Origin: JAJDTQ01 sp965204235
GTDB taxonomy: Bacteria; Desulfobacterota; Binatia; UBA9968; JAJDTQ01
DNA: 64,000 nt
NCBI GenBank assembly: GCA_965204235.1
Contig: OZ241979.1
Span: forward strand, 2,852,001-2,916,000
Direction of reading: 5' to 3'
Under the pieces are notes generated by a model. The model searched no databases. It had not been told where the DNA came from and saw only the letters and a program-made list of their open reading frames with translations. The translations under genes and the position numbers were made by a program. Of the stretch, positions 1 to 9,327 are shown piece after piece (positions within the stretch are counted from its first letter, which is position 1; each line of letters starts with the position of its first letter).

Positions 1-1073
1 GCATGAAGCACGGCATCGCGGTGGCGGGAAGCCACGGGAAGACCACCACCACGTCGATGATCGGCCACGTGCTCACCGCGGCCCGGATGGACCCGACCCT
101 GGTCATCGGCGGCCGGGTGCGGTCGCTGGCCGGCAACGCGCAGATGGGCAAGGGGAGCATCCTCGTGGCCGAGGCCGACGAGAGCGACGGCACCTTCCTG
201 CTCCTCTCCCCCGTGGTGGCGGTGGTGACCAACATCGACCGCGAGCACATCGACTACTACGGCGCCGCCGACCGGTTGGCCGACGCGTTCCTGGAGTTCG
301 CCAACAAGGTGCCTTTCTACGGCCTCGCGGTGCTCTGCCTCGACCATCCCGCGGTCCGGGGCCTGGCGCCCCGGGTGAAGAAGCGGGTGGTCACCTACGG
401 CCTGTCCGCGGACGCGGACTTCAGCGCGGAGGACGTCCGGGGCCGGGAAATGGAGTCCACCTTCACCGCGGTGCACCGCGGCCGGACCCTGGGGCCGGTG
501 AGGTTGCCCATGCCGGGCCGGCACAGCGTCGCCAACGCGCTGGCGGCCATCGCCGTGGCCGCGGAGATGGGCATCGACTTCGCCGCCGCGGCGTCGGCCC
601 TCGACGGCTTCGCCGGCATCCATCGCCGGTCGGAGATCAAGGGCGAGGCCGCCGGCGTCCTGGTCATGGACGACTACGGACACCATCCCACGGAGATCCA
701 GGCCACGCTGGCGGCCATTTCCGAAGGCTGGGGCCGTCCCCTGACGGTGGTGTTCCAGCCCCACCGCTACAGCCGTACCAAAGACCTGTTCGGGGACTTC
801 GTCTCGGCCTTCGACCGGGCCCACCGGCTGGTCCTCACGGAGATCTACGCCGCGGGCGAGGAGCCGGCGCCGGGAACGAGCGGCGAGGATCTGTACCGCG
901 CCATACGGCGCCGGGGCCACATGGAAGTGGAGTTCGTGGCCGCCAGGGAGGAGATCGCCGCCAGGCTGCTTCCCAGGCTCGCGGCCGGGGACATGGTGCT
1001 GACCCTCGGGGCCGGGGACGTTTACCGAGTCGGGGAGGAACTGCTTGAGTCCTTGCGGGAACGGCGCCAATGA
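1..1073 (+). CDS. murC: UDP-N-acetylmuramate--L-alanine ligase, 5' truncated by window edge
   Basis: MurC adds L-alanine to UDP-MurNAc in the cytoplasm, the first amino-acid ligation of peptidoglycan synthesis. The visible 356 residues begin just before the ATP-binding loop GSHGKTTTT (about residues 9-17), followed by EADESDGTF, the NIDREHID segment, the DDYGHHPTEI motif and QPHRYSRT, all characteristic of the Mur ligase family and of MurC. Full-length MurC is about 460 residues, so roughly 100 N-terminal residues lie before the window; the first ATG seen here is internal. The gene overlaps murB by 4 bp and heads the murC-murB-ddl-ftsQ-ftsA-ftsZ cluster, implying translational coupling. Confidence 0.95.
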   Translation, partial: MKHGIAVAGSHGKTTTTSMIGHVLTAARMDPTLVIGGRVRSLAGNAQMGKGSILVAEADESDGTFLLLSPVVAVVTNIDREHIDYYGAADRLADAFLEFANKVPFYGLAVLCLDHPAVRGLAPRVKKRVVTYGLSADADFSAEDVRGREMESTFTAVHRGRTLGPVRLPMPGRHSVANALAAIAVAAEMGIDFAAAASALDGFAGIHRRSEIKGEAAGVLVMDDYGHHPTEIQATLAAISEGWGRPLTVVFQPHRYSRTKDLFGDFVSAFDRAHRLVLTEIYAAGEEPAPGTSGEDLYRAIRRRGHMEVEFVAAREEIAARLLPRLAAGDMVLTLGAGDVYRVGEELLESLRERRQ

Positions 1074-1990
1074 CCGCGGACCGGCTCGCCGGCGACCTGG
1101 GCCTCCTCCCCGGCGTGGAGGTCAGGGTCGGCGAGCCGTTGGCCCGCCATACCTCGTTCAAGGTCGGCGGGCCCGCGGACTACTATGTGGAGGCGCACAC
1201 GAGCCGCGGGTTGACCGCCTGCCTGCGCCTCCTGGAGCGCCGGGGCGTGCCGGTGTTGCTGCTGGGCAACGGCAGCAACCTGCTGGTGAGCGACCTCGGC
1301 GTGCGCGGCGCTGTGCTGCGGTTGCGGGGGGAGTTCCGCAGGGTGCGTTGGCGCACAGGGGACGCCGGGGCCGACGTGGGCGCGGCGTGCGCGGTGAGCC
1401 GGCTGGTGCGGGAGGCCGTGCGCCGCGGGTTGGGAGGACTGGAGTTCGCCGAGGGGATCCCCGGCAGCGTGGGGGGCTCCCTGGTGATGAACGCGGGGGC
1501 CTATGGATCGGAAATGGAGCGGGTCGTGACCAGGGTGGACGCAGTCACCGCGGGGGGTGAGCCCATGGCGCTCGGACGCGAGGAGTTGCGGTTCTCCTAT
1601 CGCCAGGCGCGGCTTCCCGACGGCGCCGTGGTCACCCGGGTCGGGATGGCGCTGACCCCCGAGACGACGGAGGCGGTGGACGCCCGCATGCGGGCCGTCA
1701 TGGCGCAGCGCAGGGCCAGCCAACCGTCCGGCCATCCCAACTTCGGGTCGGTCTTCCGCAATCCGCCGGACGACCGCGCCGGGAGGCTGATCGAGGCCGC
1801 GGGGCTCAAGGGTCTGCGGGTCGGCGCCGCGGAGGTCTCCCGCCGGCACGCCAACTTCATACTCAACCGCGGCGGCGCCCGGGCCGAGGACGTCCGGCGG
1901 CTGATCGAGCAGGTGTGCAGCACAGTGGAGCGTCGGTTCTCGGTCGCCTTGCAGACCGAGGTTCGCTTCGTGGGGGAGTGGCGACCATGA
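1070..1990 (+). CDS. murB: UDP-N-acetylenolpyruvoylglucosamine reductase
   Basis: MurB is the FAD- and NADPH-dependent enzyme that reduces UDP-GlcNAc-enolpyruvate to UDP-MurNAc. The 306-residue protein shows the FAD-binding segment LGNGSNLLV, the EFAEGIPGSVGG motif and the active-site region GSVFRNPP, whose serine is the expected proton donor; length and motifs fit the shorter (type II) MurB group. Its ATG overlaps the murC stop (ATGA) and its own stop overlaps the ddl start in the same way, so the three genes are almost certainly co-transcribed and translationally coupled. Confidence 0.95.
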   Translation: MTADRLAGDLGLLPGVEVRVGEPLARHTSFKVGGPADYYVEAHTSRGLTACLRLLERRGVPVLLLGNGSNLLVSDLGVRGAVLRLRGEFRRVRWRTGDAGADVGAACAVSRLVREAVRRGLGGLEFAEGIPGSVGGSLVMNAGAYGSEMERVVTRVDAVTAGGEPMALGREELRFSYRQARLPDGAVVTRVGMALTPETTEAVDARMRAVMAQRRASQPSGHPNFGSVFRNPPDDRAGRLIEAAGLKGLRVGAAEVSRRHANFILNRGGARAEDVRRLIEQVCSTVERRFSVALQTEVRFVGEWRP

Positions 1991-2961
1991 GAGTTCCATC
2001 CGGCGCCTGGCGGTCCCGGCGCGTGGGCGTGCTGTTGGGCGGCCCGTCCGCGGAGCGGGACGTTTCGCTCGTGTCCGGCAGGGAGGTGACCGGAGCGCTG
2101 CGTCGGCAGGGGTACCGGGCGGTGTTCCCCATCGACGCGGGGCCGGACCTGCCCGCGCAACTCCGGAAGCACCGGATCGAGGTGGTCTTCAACGCCCTCC
2201 ACGGCAAGATGGGCGAGGACGGGTGCGTGCAGGGACTGCTGGAGGTCATGGGAGTCCCCTATACCGGCTCGGGCGTGACTGCCTCGGCCCTGTGCATGGA
2301 CAAGGTGTTGGCGAAGCAGGTCCTGGCCCGGAACCGCATCCCCACGCCCGAGTACGAGGTGGTGGCCGGGGACGAACCGGAGGAGTCCAGGCTGCCGTTG
2401 CCGGTGGTGGTCAAGCCTCGGGCCGAAGGGTCCAGCATCGGGGTCGCCATCGTGCGGCGGCGGGAGGAGTTGGCCCCGGCGGTCCGCGAGGCGCGTCGGT
2501 TCGACGGGGACGCCCTGGTGGAGCGGTACGTGGCCGGCCGGGAGATCACCGTGGGGGTGTTGCACGGCGAGGCCCTGGGCGTCACCGAGATCCGGCCGCT
2601 CAGGGGCTTCTACGATTACCGGACCAAATACACTTCCGGCATGGCCGAGCACATCTTTCCGGCGCCGCTGCCGGCGGCGCTCCGCCGCAAGGCCATGCGG
2701 CTCGCCGCCAAGGCCTGCGCCGTGCTGGGATGCGAGGGGGCGCCCCGAGTCGATATGCGCCTGTCGCAGGAGCAGCAGTTGTACGTGCTCGAGGTCAACA
2801 CGCTTCCGGGGCTGACCCCGTTGAGCCTCCTGCCCGAGATCGCCGCGGGGGTGGGCATCGGCTTCGAGGACCTGGTGGAGCGGATGCTCGACGGGGCGGC
2901 GCTGAGGAACGGCGCGGCGGCCGCAAAGGCATGGTCGCCCCGGGAGGCCGCCAATGGCTGA
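1987..2961 (+). CDS. ddl: D-alanine--D-alanine ligase
   Basis: ATP-grasp enzyme joining two D-alanines for the peptidoglycan stem peptide. The 324-residue product starts with the family signature RRVGVLLGGPSAERDVSL and carries KPRAEGSSIGV (ATP-binding loop), the DYRTKYTSG segment and the metal-binding LEVNTLPGLTPLSLLPE motif. The ATG at 1987 overlaps the murB stop by 4 bp and gives the normal family N-terminus; an ATG at 1915 in the same frame would lie deep inside murB and is not used here. It overlaps ftsQ by 8 bp. Confidence 0.94.
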   Translation: MRVPSGAWRSRRVGVLLGGPSAERDVSLVSGREVTGALRRQGYRAVFPIDAGPDLPAQLRKHRIEVVFNALHGKMGEDGCVQGLLEVMGVPYTGSGVTASALCMDKVLAKQVLARNRIPTPEYEVVAGDEPEESRLPLPVVVKPRAEGSSIGVAIVRRREELAPAVREARRFDGDALVERYVAGREITVGVLHGEALGVTEIRPLRGFYDYRTKYTSGMAEHIFPAPLPAALRRKAMRLAAKACAVLGCEGAPRVDMRLSQEQQLYVLEVNTLPGLTPLSLLPEIAAGVGIGFEDLVERMLDGAALRNGAAAAKAWSPREAANG

Positions 2962-3853
2962 GTTGTGGTCCCGGTTCCGGAAAGTCGGCGGCCGCGCCGC
3001 GGGCGGCGTCGCCGGGGGGTGCGCCGCGGCCCTGCTCGGCTGGTTCCTGGTCGGGTGGTTGTATCCCGGATCCGTCCCGGAGGCGTACCGCCGGGGCCGG
3101 ACGGCCGTGGAGCAGGCCGCGGGCAGCGTGCAGGCGGCGGCCGGCGAGACCCTGGCCTACTTCGTGGACCACCCCTATTTCGCCGTCCGGGAGATCCGGG
3201 TCCTGGGGGTCGAGAGGGTCCGGGGCGCGGACGTCGTGGTCATGTCGGGGTTGGAGCCCCACACCGCGATCTGGCGCATCGACCCCGCGGAGATCGAGGA
3301 AAGGGTGCGGCAACATCCCTGGGTGAAAGAGGCGACGGTGCGGCGGGAGCTGCCGGCGCGCCTGGTGTTCGCCGTGGAGGAATGGCGCCCCGCGGGCATC
3401 GCCGCCATGGACAAGCTCTACTACGTGGACGAGGACGGCGTGATGTTCAAGGCCGTGGACGAAGAAGACCCCGTGGACTTCCCCTTCCTCACCGGTCTTC
3501 GGAGCGCGGAGCTCCGGCCGGGGCGCCCCGGCGTCCGCAAGAAGCTGTCCCAGGTCCTGGCCTTCGCCCGGACCGTGGAGCGCACGACGCTGGGCCTCTC
3601 GGAGATCCGTTTCCAGCCCGGCGGCGGCATCGTCCTCTATCCCGTCTCCTATCCGGTGCCGTTCCACGTGGGTTGGGGCGACTGGGACGACAAGCTGGAC
3701 CGACTGCGGTGGTTCGTGCGGGAGTTCCGGGGACAGCCGGGCCGTTTCAAGGCCGTGGACGTGAGTTTCAGGGGACAGTTGATCGCGCGCCCGCGAGGGA
3801 GACGGGAGACCAGGAACATGACCGCAGGGAGGGGCGTGAAGAGACATGGCTAA
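2954..3853 (+). CDS. ftsQ: Cell division protein FtsQ
   Basis: Bitopic membrane protein of the divisome that links the FtsBL complex to the septal machinery. The 299 residues show a short cytoplasmic part, one hydrophobic segment (about residues 17-36, ending in a WLYPGS turn), then a periplasmic POTRA-type domain beginning around FAVREIRVLGVERV and a downstream FtsQ domain. Identity rests on these features and on the position between ddl and ftsA, which is the classic location. It overlaps ddl (8 bp) and ftsA (8 bp). Sequence conservation of FtsQ is low, so the domain layout and the context weigh most. Confidence 0.9.
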   Translation: MAELWSRFRKVGGRAAGGVAGGCAAALLGWFLVGWLYPGSVPEAYRRGRTAVEQAAGSVQAAAGETLAYFVDHPYFAVREIRVLGVERVRGADVVVMSGLEPHTAIWRIDPAEIEERVRQHPWVKEATVRRELPARLVFAVEEWRPAGIAAMDKLYYVDEDGVMFKAVDEEDPVDFPFLTGLRSAELRPGRPGVRKKLSQVLAFARTVERTTLGLSEIRFQPGGGIVLYPVSYPVPFHVGWGDWDDKLDRLRWFVREFRGQPGRFKAVDVSFRGQLIARPRGRRETRNMTAGRGVKRHG

Positions 3854-5072
3854 GAAGACGAACGTCGTCGTCGGCCTCGATATCGGAACCCACAAGACCT
3901 GCGCGGTGGTGGGAGAGCAGACCGAGCAGGGCCCCGAAGTGGTGGGCGTCGGCATCTCCCCGTCGAACGGGTTGAGGAAGGGGGTGGTGATCAATATCGA
4001 AGCCACCACGGAATCCATCAAGAAGGCGGTGGAGGAGGCCGAGATCATGGCCGGGTGCGAGATCAACACCGTCTTTGCCGGCATCGCCGGGGGCCACATC
4101 CGGGGGTTCAACAGCCAGGGCGTGGTGGCGGTCAAGGACAGGGAAGTGACCGACGCCGACGTGGACCGGGTCATCGAGGCGGCCAAGGCGGTGGCGATCC
4201 CCATGGACAGGGAGGTGCTCCACGTGCTGCCGCAGGAGTTCGCCCTCGACGGACAGGAGGGGATCCAGGAGCCCCGGGGCATGATGGGGGTCCGGCTCGA
4301 AGCCAGCGTGCACATGGTGACGGGCTCCGTGGCCGGGGCCCAGAACATCATCAAGTGCTGCAACCGGACGGGGCTCAACGTGGCCGACTTCGTGCTCGAG
4401 CCGCTGGCCTCCGCGGACGCGACCCTGACCCCGGAGGAGAAGGAGGTGGGGATCGCCCTCGTGGACATGGGCGGCGGCACCACCGACATCGCGATGTTCC
4501 ATGGCGGCTCGGTGAAGCACACCGCGGTGCTGAGCGTGGGGGGCAACCACCTGACCAGCGACATCGCCGCGGGTCTGCACGCGCCCATGGTCGCGGCCGA
4601 GCAGTTGAAGCAGCGCTACGGCTGTGTGGACGCCAACCTGGTCCGGGGCAACGAGATGCTCGAAGTGCCCAGCGTGGGAGGACGGAGCCCGCGGTCGGTG
4701 TCGCGGCAGGTCCTGTGCGAGATCATCAAGCCTCGCGTGGAGGAGATATTCCAACTGGTCCAGCGGGAGATCGCCAAGTCCGGCCACCTGGAGAGCCTGG
4801 TGTCCGGCATGGTCATGACCGGCGGCTCCACGCTGTTGCCGGGCATGATCGAGATGGCGGAGACGGTCTTCAACATGCCGGTGCGCCAGGGCGTGCCCAC
4901 CAACGTCACGGGGCTGGTGGACGTGGTGTCGAGCCCGGTCTATTCCACCGGCACCGGGCTGTTCCTGTACGGCCTCGGCAAGCAGGAAAGGAACCTGTTC
5001 CGGGTCCGGGACGGCGACCTGTTCTTCAAGGTTCGGGGGCGGATGACCGAGTGGTTCAAGGAGTTCTTCTGA
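3846..5072 (+). CDS. ftsA: Cell division protein FtsA
   Basis: Actin-like ATPase that tethers FtsZ filaments to the membrane and recruits later divisome proteins. The 408-residue product has the phosphate-1 motif VGLDIGTHKTCAVV at the N-terminus, the FtsA-specific 1C region, the phosphate-2 motif VDMGGGTTDIAMF and the adenosine motif MTGGSTLLPGM. The last residues form a short amphipathic helix (around TEWFKEFF), the expected membrane anchor. It overlaps ftsQ by 8 bp and is followed by ftsZ after a 91-bp gap that contains a strong ribosome-binding site. Confidence 0.96.
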   Translation: MAKKTNVVVGLDIGTHKTCAVVGEQTEQGPEVVGVGISPSNGLRKGVVINIEATTESIKKAVEEAEIMAGCEINTVFAGIAGGHIRGFNSQGVVAVKDREVTDADVDRVIEAAKAVAIPMDREVLHVLPQEFALDGQEGIQEPRGMMGVRLEASVHMVTGSVAGAQNIIKCCNRTGLNVADFVLEPLASADATLTPEEKEVGIALVDMGGGTTDIAMFHGGSVKHTAVLSVGGNHLTSDIAAGLHAPMVAAEQLKQRYGCVDANLVRGNEMLEVPSVGGRSPRSVSRQVLCEIIKPRVEEIFQLVQREIAKSGHLESLVSGMVMTGGSTLLPGMIEMAETVFNMPVRQGVPTNVTGLVDVVSSPVYSTGTGLFLYGLGKQERNLFRVRDGDLFFKVRGRMTEWFKEFF

Positions 5073-5163
5073 GCGGACGAGCACGAGGCGGAGGCAGGGC
5101 GGTCGGCGCGGCCGCTTGGCCTCCGATGAGACGACAACCATACGTGAAAAGGAGGAAAGGTTC

Positions 5164-6393
5164 ATGTTCGAGATGGTGGAACCGGTAGATTCGGGTGCGC
5201 GCATCAAGGCCATCGGCATCGGCGGCGGCGGCGGCAACGCCGTCAACACGATGATCGAGGAAGGGCTTCGGGGCGTGGACTTCATCGTGGCCAACACCGA
5301 CAGCCAGGCGCTGGACGTGAGCAGGGCCGAGATCAAGATCCAGATCGGGGATTCCCTCACCAAGGGGCTCGGGGCCGGCGCCAACCCGGAAGTGGGCCGG
5401 CGCGCGGCCATGGAGGACAAGGAGAGGATCCGCGAATACCTCACCGGCGCGGACATGATATTCATCACCGCGGGGATGGGCGGGGGCACGGGCACCGGCG
5501 GCGCGCCCATCGTCGCCAGCGTGGCCCGGGAACTGGGGGCGCTGACGGTGGGCGTGGTCACCAAACCCTTCATCTTCGAGGGGAAGCGGCGCATGCAGCA
5601 GGCGGAGGAAGGGATCCGGGACCTCAAGGACAAGGTGGATACCCTGGTGGTCATCCCGAACCAGCGGCTCCTGAGCGTCGCCGGCAAGTCCACGACCCTG
5701 TTGGAAACCTTCAAGGTCGCGGACGGCGTGGTGACGCAGGCCGTCCGGGGCATCTCCGACCTGATCGTGACCCCGGGGCTCATCAACCTCGACTTCGCCG
5801 ACGTGCGCACGGTCATGAAGGACATGGGGTTCGCGCTCATGGGCGCGTCTTCCGCGTCGGGCGAGAACCGCGCAGTGGAGGCGGCCGGACACGCCATTTC
5901 CAGCCCGTTGCTGGAGGACATCTCCATCAACGGCGCCCGCGGGGTGCTGATCAACGTCACCGGCGGACCGGACATGGGCCTGCTGGAAGTCAACGAGGCG
6001 GCGACCCTGATCCAGGAGGAGGCCCACGAAGACGCCACCATCATCTTCGGCGCGGTCATCGACGAGAACATCGAGAACGAGCTGCGGATCACGGTCATCG
6101 CCACGGGGTTCGGAGCCAACGAGTCCCGGTCGTCGGAAGCTCCCGTATCGCCGCCGAAGGAGGCCCCGGCGCAGAGGCAGGCGTCCCGCGGGCATGGCCT
6201 CAGGGGCGCCAGGGACAGGAAGGTGGTGCACCTCGGCACCCTGGTGGACGACGAGTTCGACCTGCCCCGGTGGGAGCACGAGGGCGACGACCAGGGGGCG
6301 GGCGCTTCGCAGTCTCCCTACGAGCTCAAGGAAGAAGAGATCAGCGAGGAGGACATGGACATCCCGACGTTCCTGCGCAAACGGATGGACTAG
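5164..6393 (+). CDS. ftsZ: Cell division GTPase FtsZ
   Basis: Tubulin homologue that forms the Z ring. The 409-residue protein carries the N-terminal GIGGGGGNAVN motif, the tubulin signature GMGGGTGTGGAPI, the T7-loop region NLDFADV and the C-terminal peptide DIPTFLRKRMD that binds FtsA. The ATG at 5164 is preceded by AAAAGGAGGAAAGG, a near-ideal ribosome-binding site; an in-frame ATG at 5116 lacks one and is rejected. A variable linker of about 80 residues rich in acidic and basic residues precedes the C-terminal peptide. The stop overlaps the stop of a convergent small gene. Confidence 0.97.
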   Translation: MFEMVEPVDSGARIKAIGIGGGGGNAVNTMIEEGLRGVDFIVANTDSQALDVSRAEIKIQIGDSLTKGLGAGANPEVGRRAAMEDKERIREYLTGADMIFITAGMGGGTGTGGAPIVASVARELGALTVGVVTKPFIFEGKRRMQQAEEGIRDLKDKVDTLVVIPNQRLLSVAGKSTTLLETFKVADGVVTQAVRGISDLIVTPGLINLDFADVRTVMKDMGFALMGASSASGENRAVEAAGHAISSPLLEDISINGARGVLINVTGGPDMGLLEVNEAATLIQEEAHEDATIIFGAVIDENIENELRITVIATGFGANESRSSEAPVSPPKEAPAQRQASRGHGLRGARDRKVVHLGTLVDDEFDLPRWEHEGDDQGAGASQSPYELKEEEISEEDMDIPTFLRKRMD

Positions 6394-6671
6394 GAGTCGG
6401 ACCGTCGGGTGGATGGGGCGTCCGCAGGCGCGGGGGCGTCCGGCGCGCGGCCCTGCAAGAGGAGCGGCAGCGCGCCCCATGCGCCGAGGACGAGGCCGGC
6501 CAGGGTCCAGCCCACCCGGTTGCGGCCGCTGTGTCTGGCGATGACCAGGCACAGGACGGCGTCGCACAGGTGCACCGCGGCCACCGTCGCCGTCAGCGCC
6601 TGGACGTCCAGGTCGGGCTTGATGAAATAGACGCCGGATGCGTATCCGAGCAGGGTGATCCAGTCCGCCAT
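6390..6671 (-). CDS. Small hydrophobic (membrane) protein, unknown function
   Basis: A 93-residue product beginning MADWITLLGY. It has two or three hydrophobic stretches (about residues 4-16, 25-45 and 53-72) and a proline/alanine-rich tail. I do not recognise the family. The start at 6671 is chosen because GGAAGGGAAG sits just upstream; a longer frame extending to 6968 would run through a dispersed repeat and the mtnA start region and is not credible. The stop codon overlaps that of ftsZ on the opposite strand, so the two genes converge with no gap. Confidence 0.6.
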   Translation of the reverse strand: MADWITLLGYASGVYFIKPDLDVQALTATVAAVHLCDAVLCLVIARHSGRNRVGWTLAGLVLGAWGALPLLLQGRAPDAPAPADAPSTRRSDS

Positions 6672-6705
6672 CTTCCCTTCCGCCGGGCCGGCCGCACGCA
6701 GACGC

Positions 6706-6733
6706 TTGACCCTTCTCCAAGGGTCACTATATT
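6706..6733 (+). promoter_or_regulatory. Putative sigma70 promoter with internal palindrome upstream of mtnA
   Basis: TTGACC (6706-6711) and TATATT (6728-6733) are separated by 16 bp and point towards mtnA, about 140 bp downstream. A perfect inverted repeat, GACCCTT-CTCC-AAGGGTC (6708-6725), overlaps the -35 box and fills most of the spacer, a typical operator position. Promoter activity is inferred from sequence only. Confidence 0.5.
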
Positions 6734-6775
6734 GGAGTCTGCTCGAAAGACCAACGCAAACCCTGGACGACGACG

Positions 6776-6836
6776 CCCGTTCGTCCCGAGCGTAGCGAAG
6801 CGAAGCCGAAGGACGCGCTTTCCCGCAGGGAGGGGG
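6776..6836 (-). repeat. Dispersed repeat family A, single unit
   Basis: Contains CCGTTCGTCCCGAGCGTAG, CGAAGCGAAGCCGAAGGACG and CGCTTTCCCGCAGGGA, the reverse complement of the element also seen near 18.9, 29.9, 39.7 and 63.5 kb. It lies in the mtnA 5' region. Confidence 0.85.
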
Positions 6837-6873
6837 GACCCGAGCCGGAACGGAACGGAGGCTCCGGACGCAC

Positions 6874-7932
<1,059 letters not shown>

Positions 7933-7943
7933 GTGCCGGGGCC

Positions 7944-9287
7944 ATGGCCGTGATCGAGCGACGGGACGAGCTGGAAGCCTTCTTCCACGACGCGGGCAAG
8001 CCCCGCGAGCAATGGCGGGTGGGCACCGAGTACGAGAAGGTGGGCATCGAGCGCGACACCGCCAAGGCCCTCTCGTATTCCGGCCCGCGCGGGGTCCGGG
8101 CCATACTCGAAGGGCTGGCGAGCGACCACGGCTGGGAGCCGCAAGAGGAGCACGGCCACGTCATCGGCCTGACCCGGGGCAACCACGCCGTTACCCTGGA
8201 GCCCGGCGGCCAGATCGAGCTGAGCGGCGAGCCGTGCGAGGACGTCCATTGCAGCAACGCCGAGTTCTCCCAGCACATCCGCGAGCTCATCGACGTGGCC
8301 GGACGGTTCGACGTGGCGTTCCTGGGCCTGGGCATCCAGCCCTTCAGCCGGGTGGAGGACATCGAGTGGCTGCCCAAGCGGCGCTACCGCATCATGGGGC
8401 CGTACATGGCCAAGGCGGGCGCCCTGGGCCACCGCATGATGAAGCAGACCGCCACCGTGCAGGCCAACATCGACTACGGCGACGAGAAGGACGCCATGGC
8501 GAAGTTGCGGACGGCCATGGGTCTGGCGCCGGTCATCGGCGCGGCCTTCGCCAACTCGCCCATATCGGACGGCGAGCCCAACGGCTTCAAGAGCTACCGG
8601 GGCCACATCTGGACGCGCACGGACAAGGACCGGTGCGGGCTGCTGGAGTTCTGCTTCTCCCCGGACGCCGGCTTCCACCACTACGTGGAGTACGCCCTGG
8701 ACGTGCCCATGTACCTCATCGCCCGGGACGGGGACTACCTGGACATGACCGGCATCCCGTTCCGCCGCTTCCTGGAACGGGGGCACCGGGGCCACTACGC
8801 CACCATGGAGGACTGGCAGCTCCACCTGACCACGCTCTTCCCGGAGGCGCGGCTCAAGCACTACCTGGAGTTCCGCTCCGCGGACAGCCAGTCGCCGGAG
8901 TTCATGCCGGCCCTGCCGGCCCTCATCAAGGGCCTGTTCTACGACGCCGACTGCCTCGACGCGGCATGGGACCTGGTCAAGGGGTGGTCCTTCGACGAGA
9001 GGATGACGGCGTACCACGACTCGCACCGCCACGGGCCGGCCGCACGGTTCCGGCGTTATTCCCTGGGCGATCTGGCAAAGGAAATGATCGAGGTCGCCCG
9101 GGAAGGGCTGGTGCGCCAACGAGCCCTGAACAGCCGCGGCGAAGACGAGACCATCCATCTGGAGCCCCTCCGCAGCCTCGTCCACCAGGGCCTGTGCCCC
9201 GCGGACGTCATCCTCTCCAAGTGGCGCGGCGAGTTCCGCCAGGACCTGAGGTCGCTCATCGAGGACAGCTCTTACAGGCTGCCGTGA
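7944..9287 (+). CDS. gshA: Glutamate--cysteine ligase (plant/alphaproteobacterial type)
   Basis: First enzyme of glutathione synthesis, ligating glutamate to cysteine with ATP. The 447-residue protein shows VGTEYEKVGIE near the N-terminus, LEPGGQIELSGEP, MMKQTATVQANIDY and FRSADSQSPEFMPALPALIKGL, all hallmarks of the GshA group shared by plants and many proteobacteria rather than the enterobacterial GshA. The ATG at 7944 lies 11 bp after the mtnA stop, so the pair is probably co-transcribed. No gshB is visible in the window. Confidence 0.92.
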   Translation: MAVIERRDELEAFFHDAGKPREQWRVGTEYEKVGIERDTAKALSYSGPRGVRAILEGLASDHGWEPQEEHGHVIGLTRGNHAVTLEPGGQIELSGEPCEDVHCSNAEFSQHIRELIDVAGRFDVAFLGLGIQPFSRVEDIEWLPKRRYRIMGPYMAKAGALGHRMMKQTATVQANIDYGDEKDAMAKLRTAMGLAPVIGAAFANSPISDGEPNGFKSYRGHIWTRTDKDRCGLLEFCFSPDAGFHHYVEYALDVPMYLIARDGDYLDMTGIPFRRFLERGHRGHYATMEDWQLHLTTLFPEARLKHYLEFRSADSQSPEFMPALPALIKGLFYDADCLDAAWDLVKGWSFDERMTAYHDSHRHGPAARFRRYSLGDLAKEMIEVAREGLVRQRALNSRGEDETIHLEPLRSLVHQGLCPADVILSKWRGEFRQDLRSLIEDSSYRLP

Positions 9288-9327
9288 GGACGGCGCCCGG
9301 GCGGGGACGGGCGGGCGGATACCGCGA

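Noticed and set aside
3768..6239. Long open frames antisense to ftsA/ftsZ and similar frames opposite many genes
   Set aside because: High GC makes the antisense and alternative frames stay open; translations are low-complexity (Ser/Arg/Pro/His-rich) and match no family, while the opposite strand encodes clear conserved proteins.
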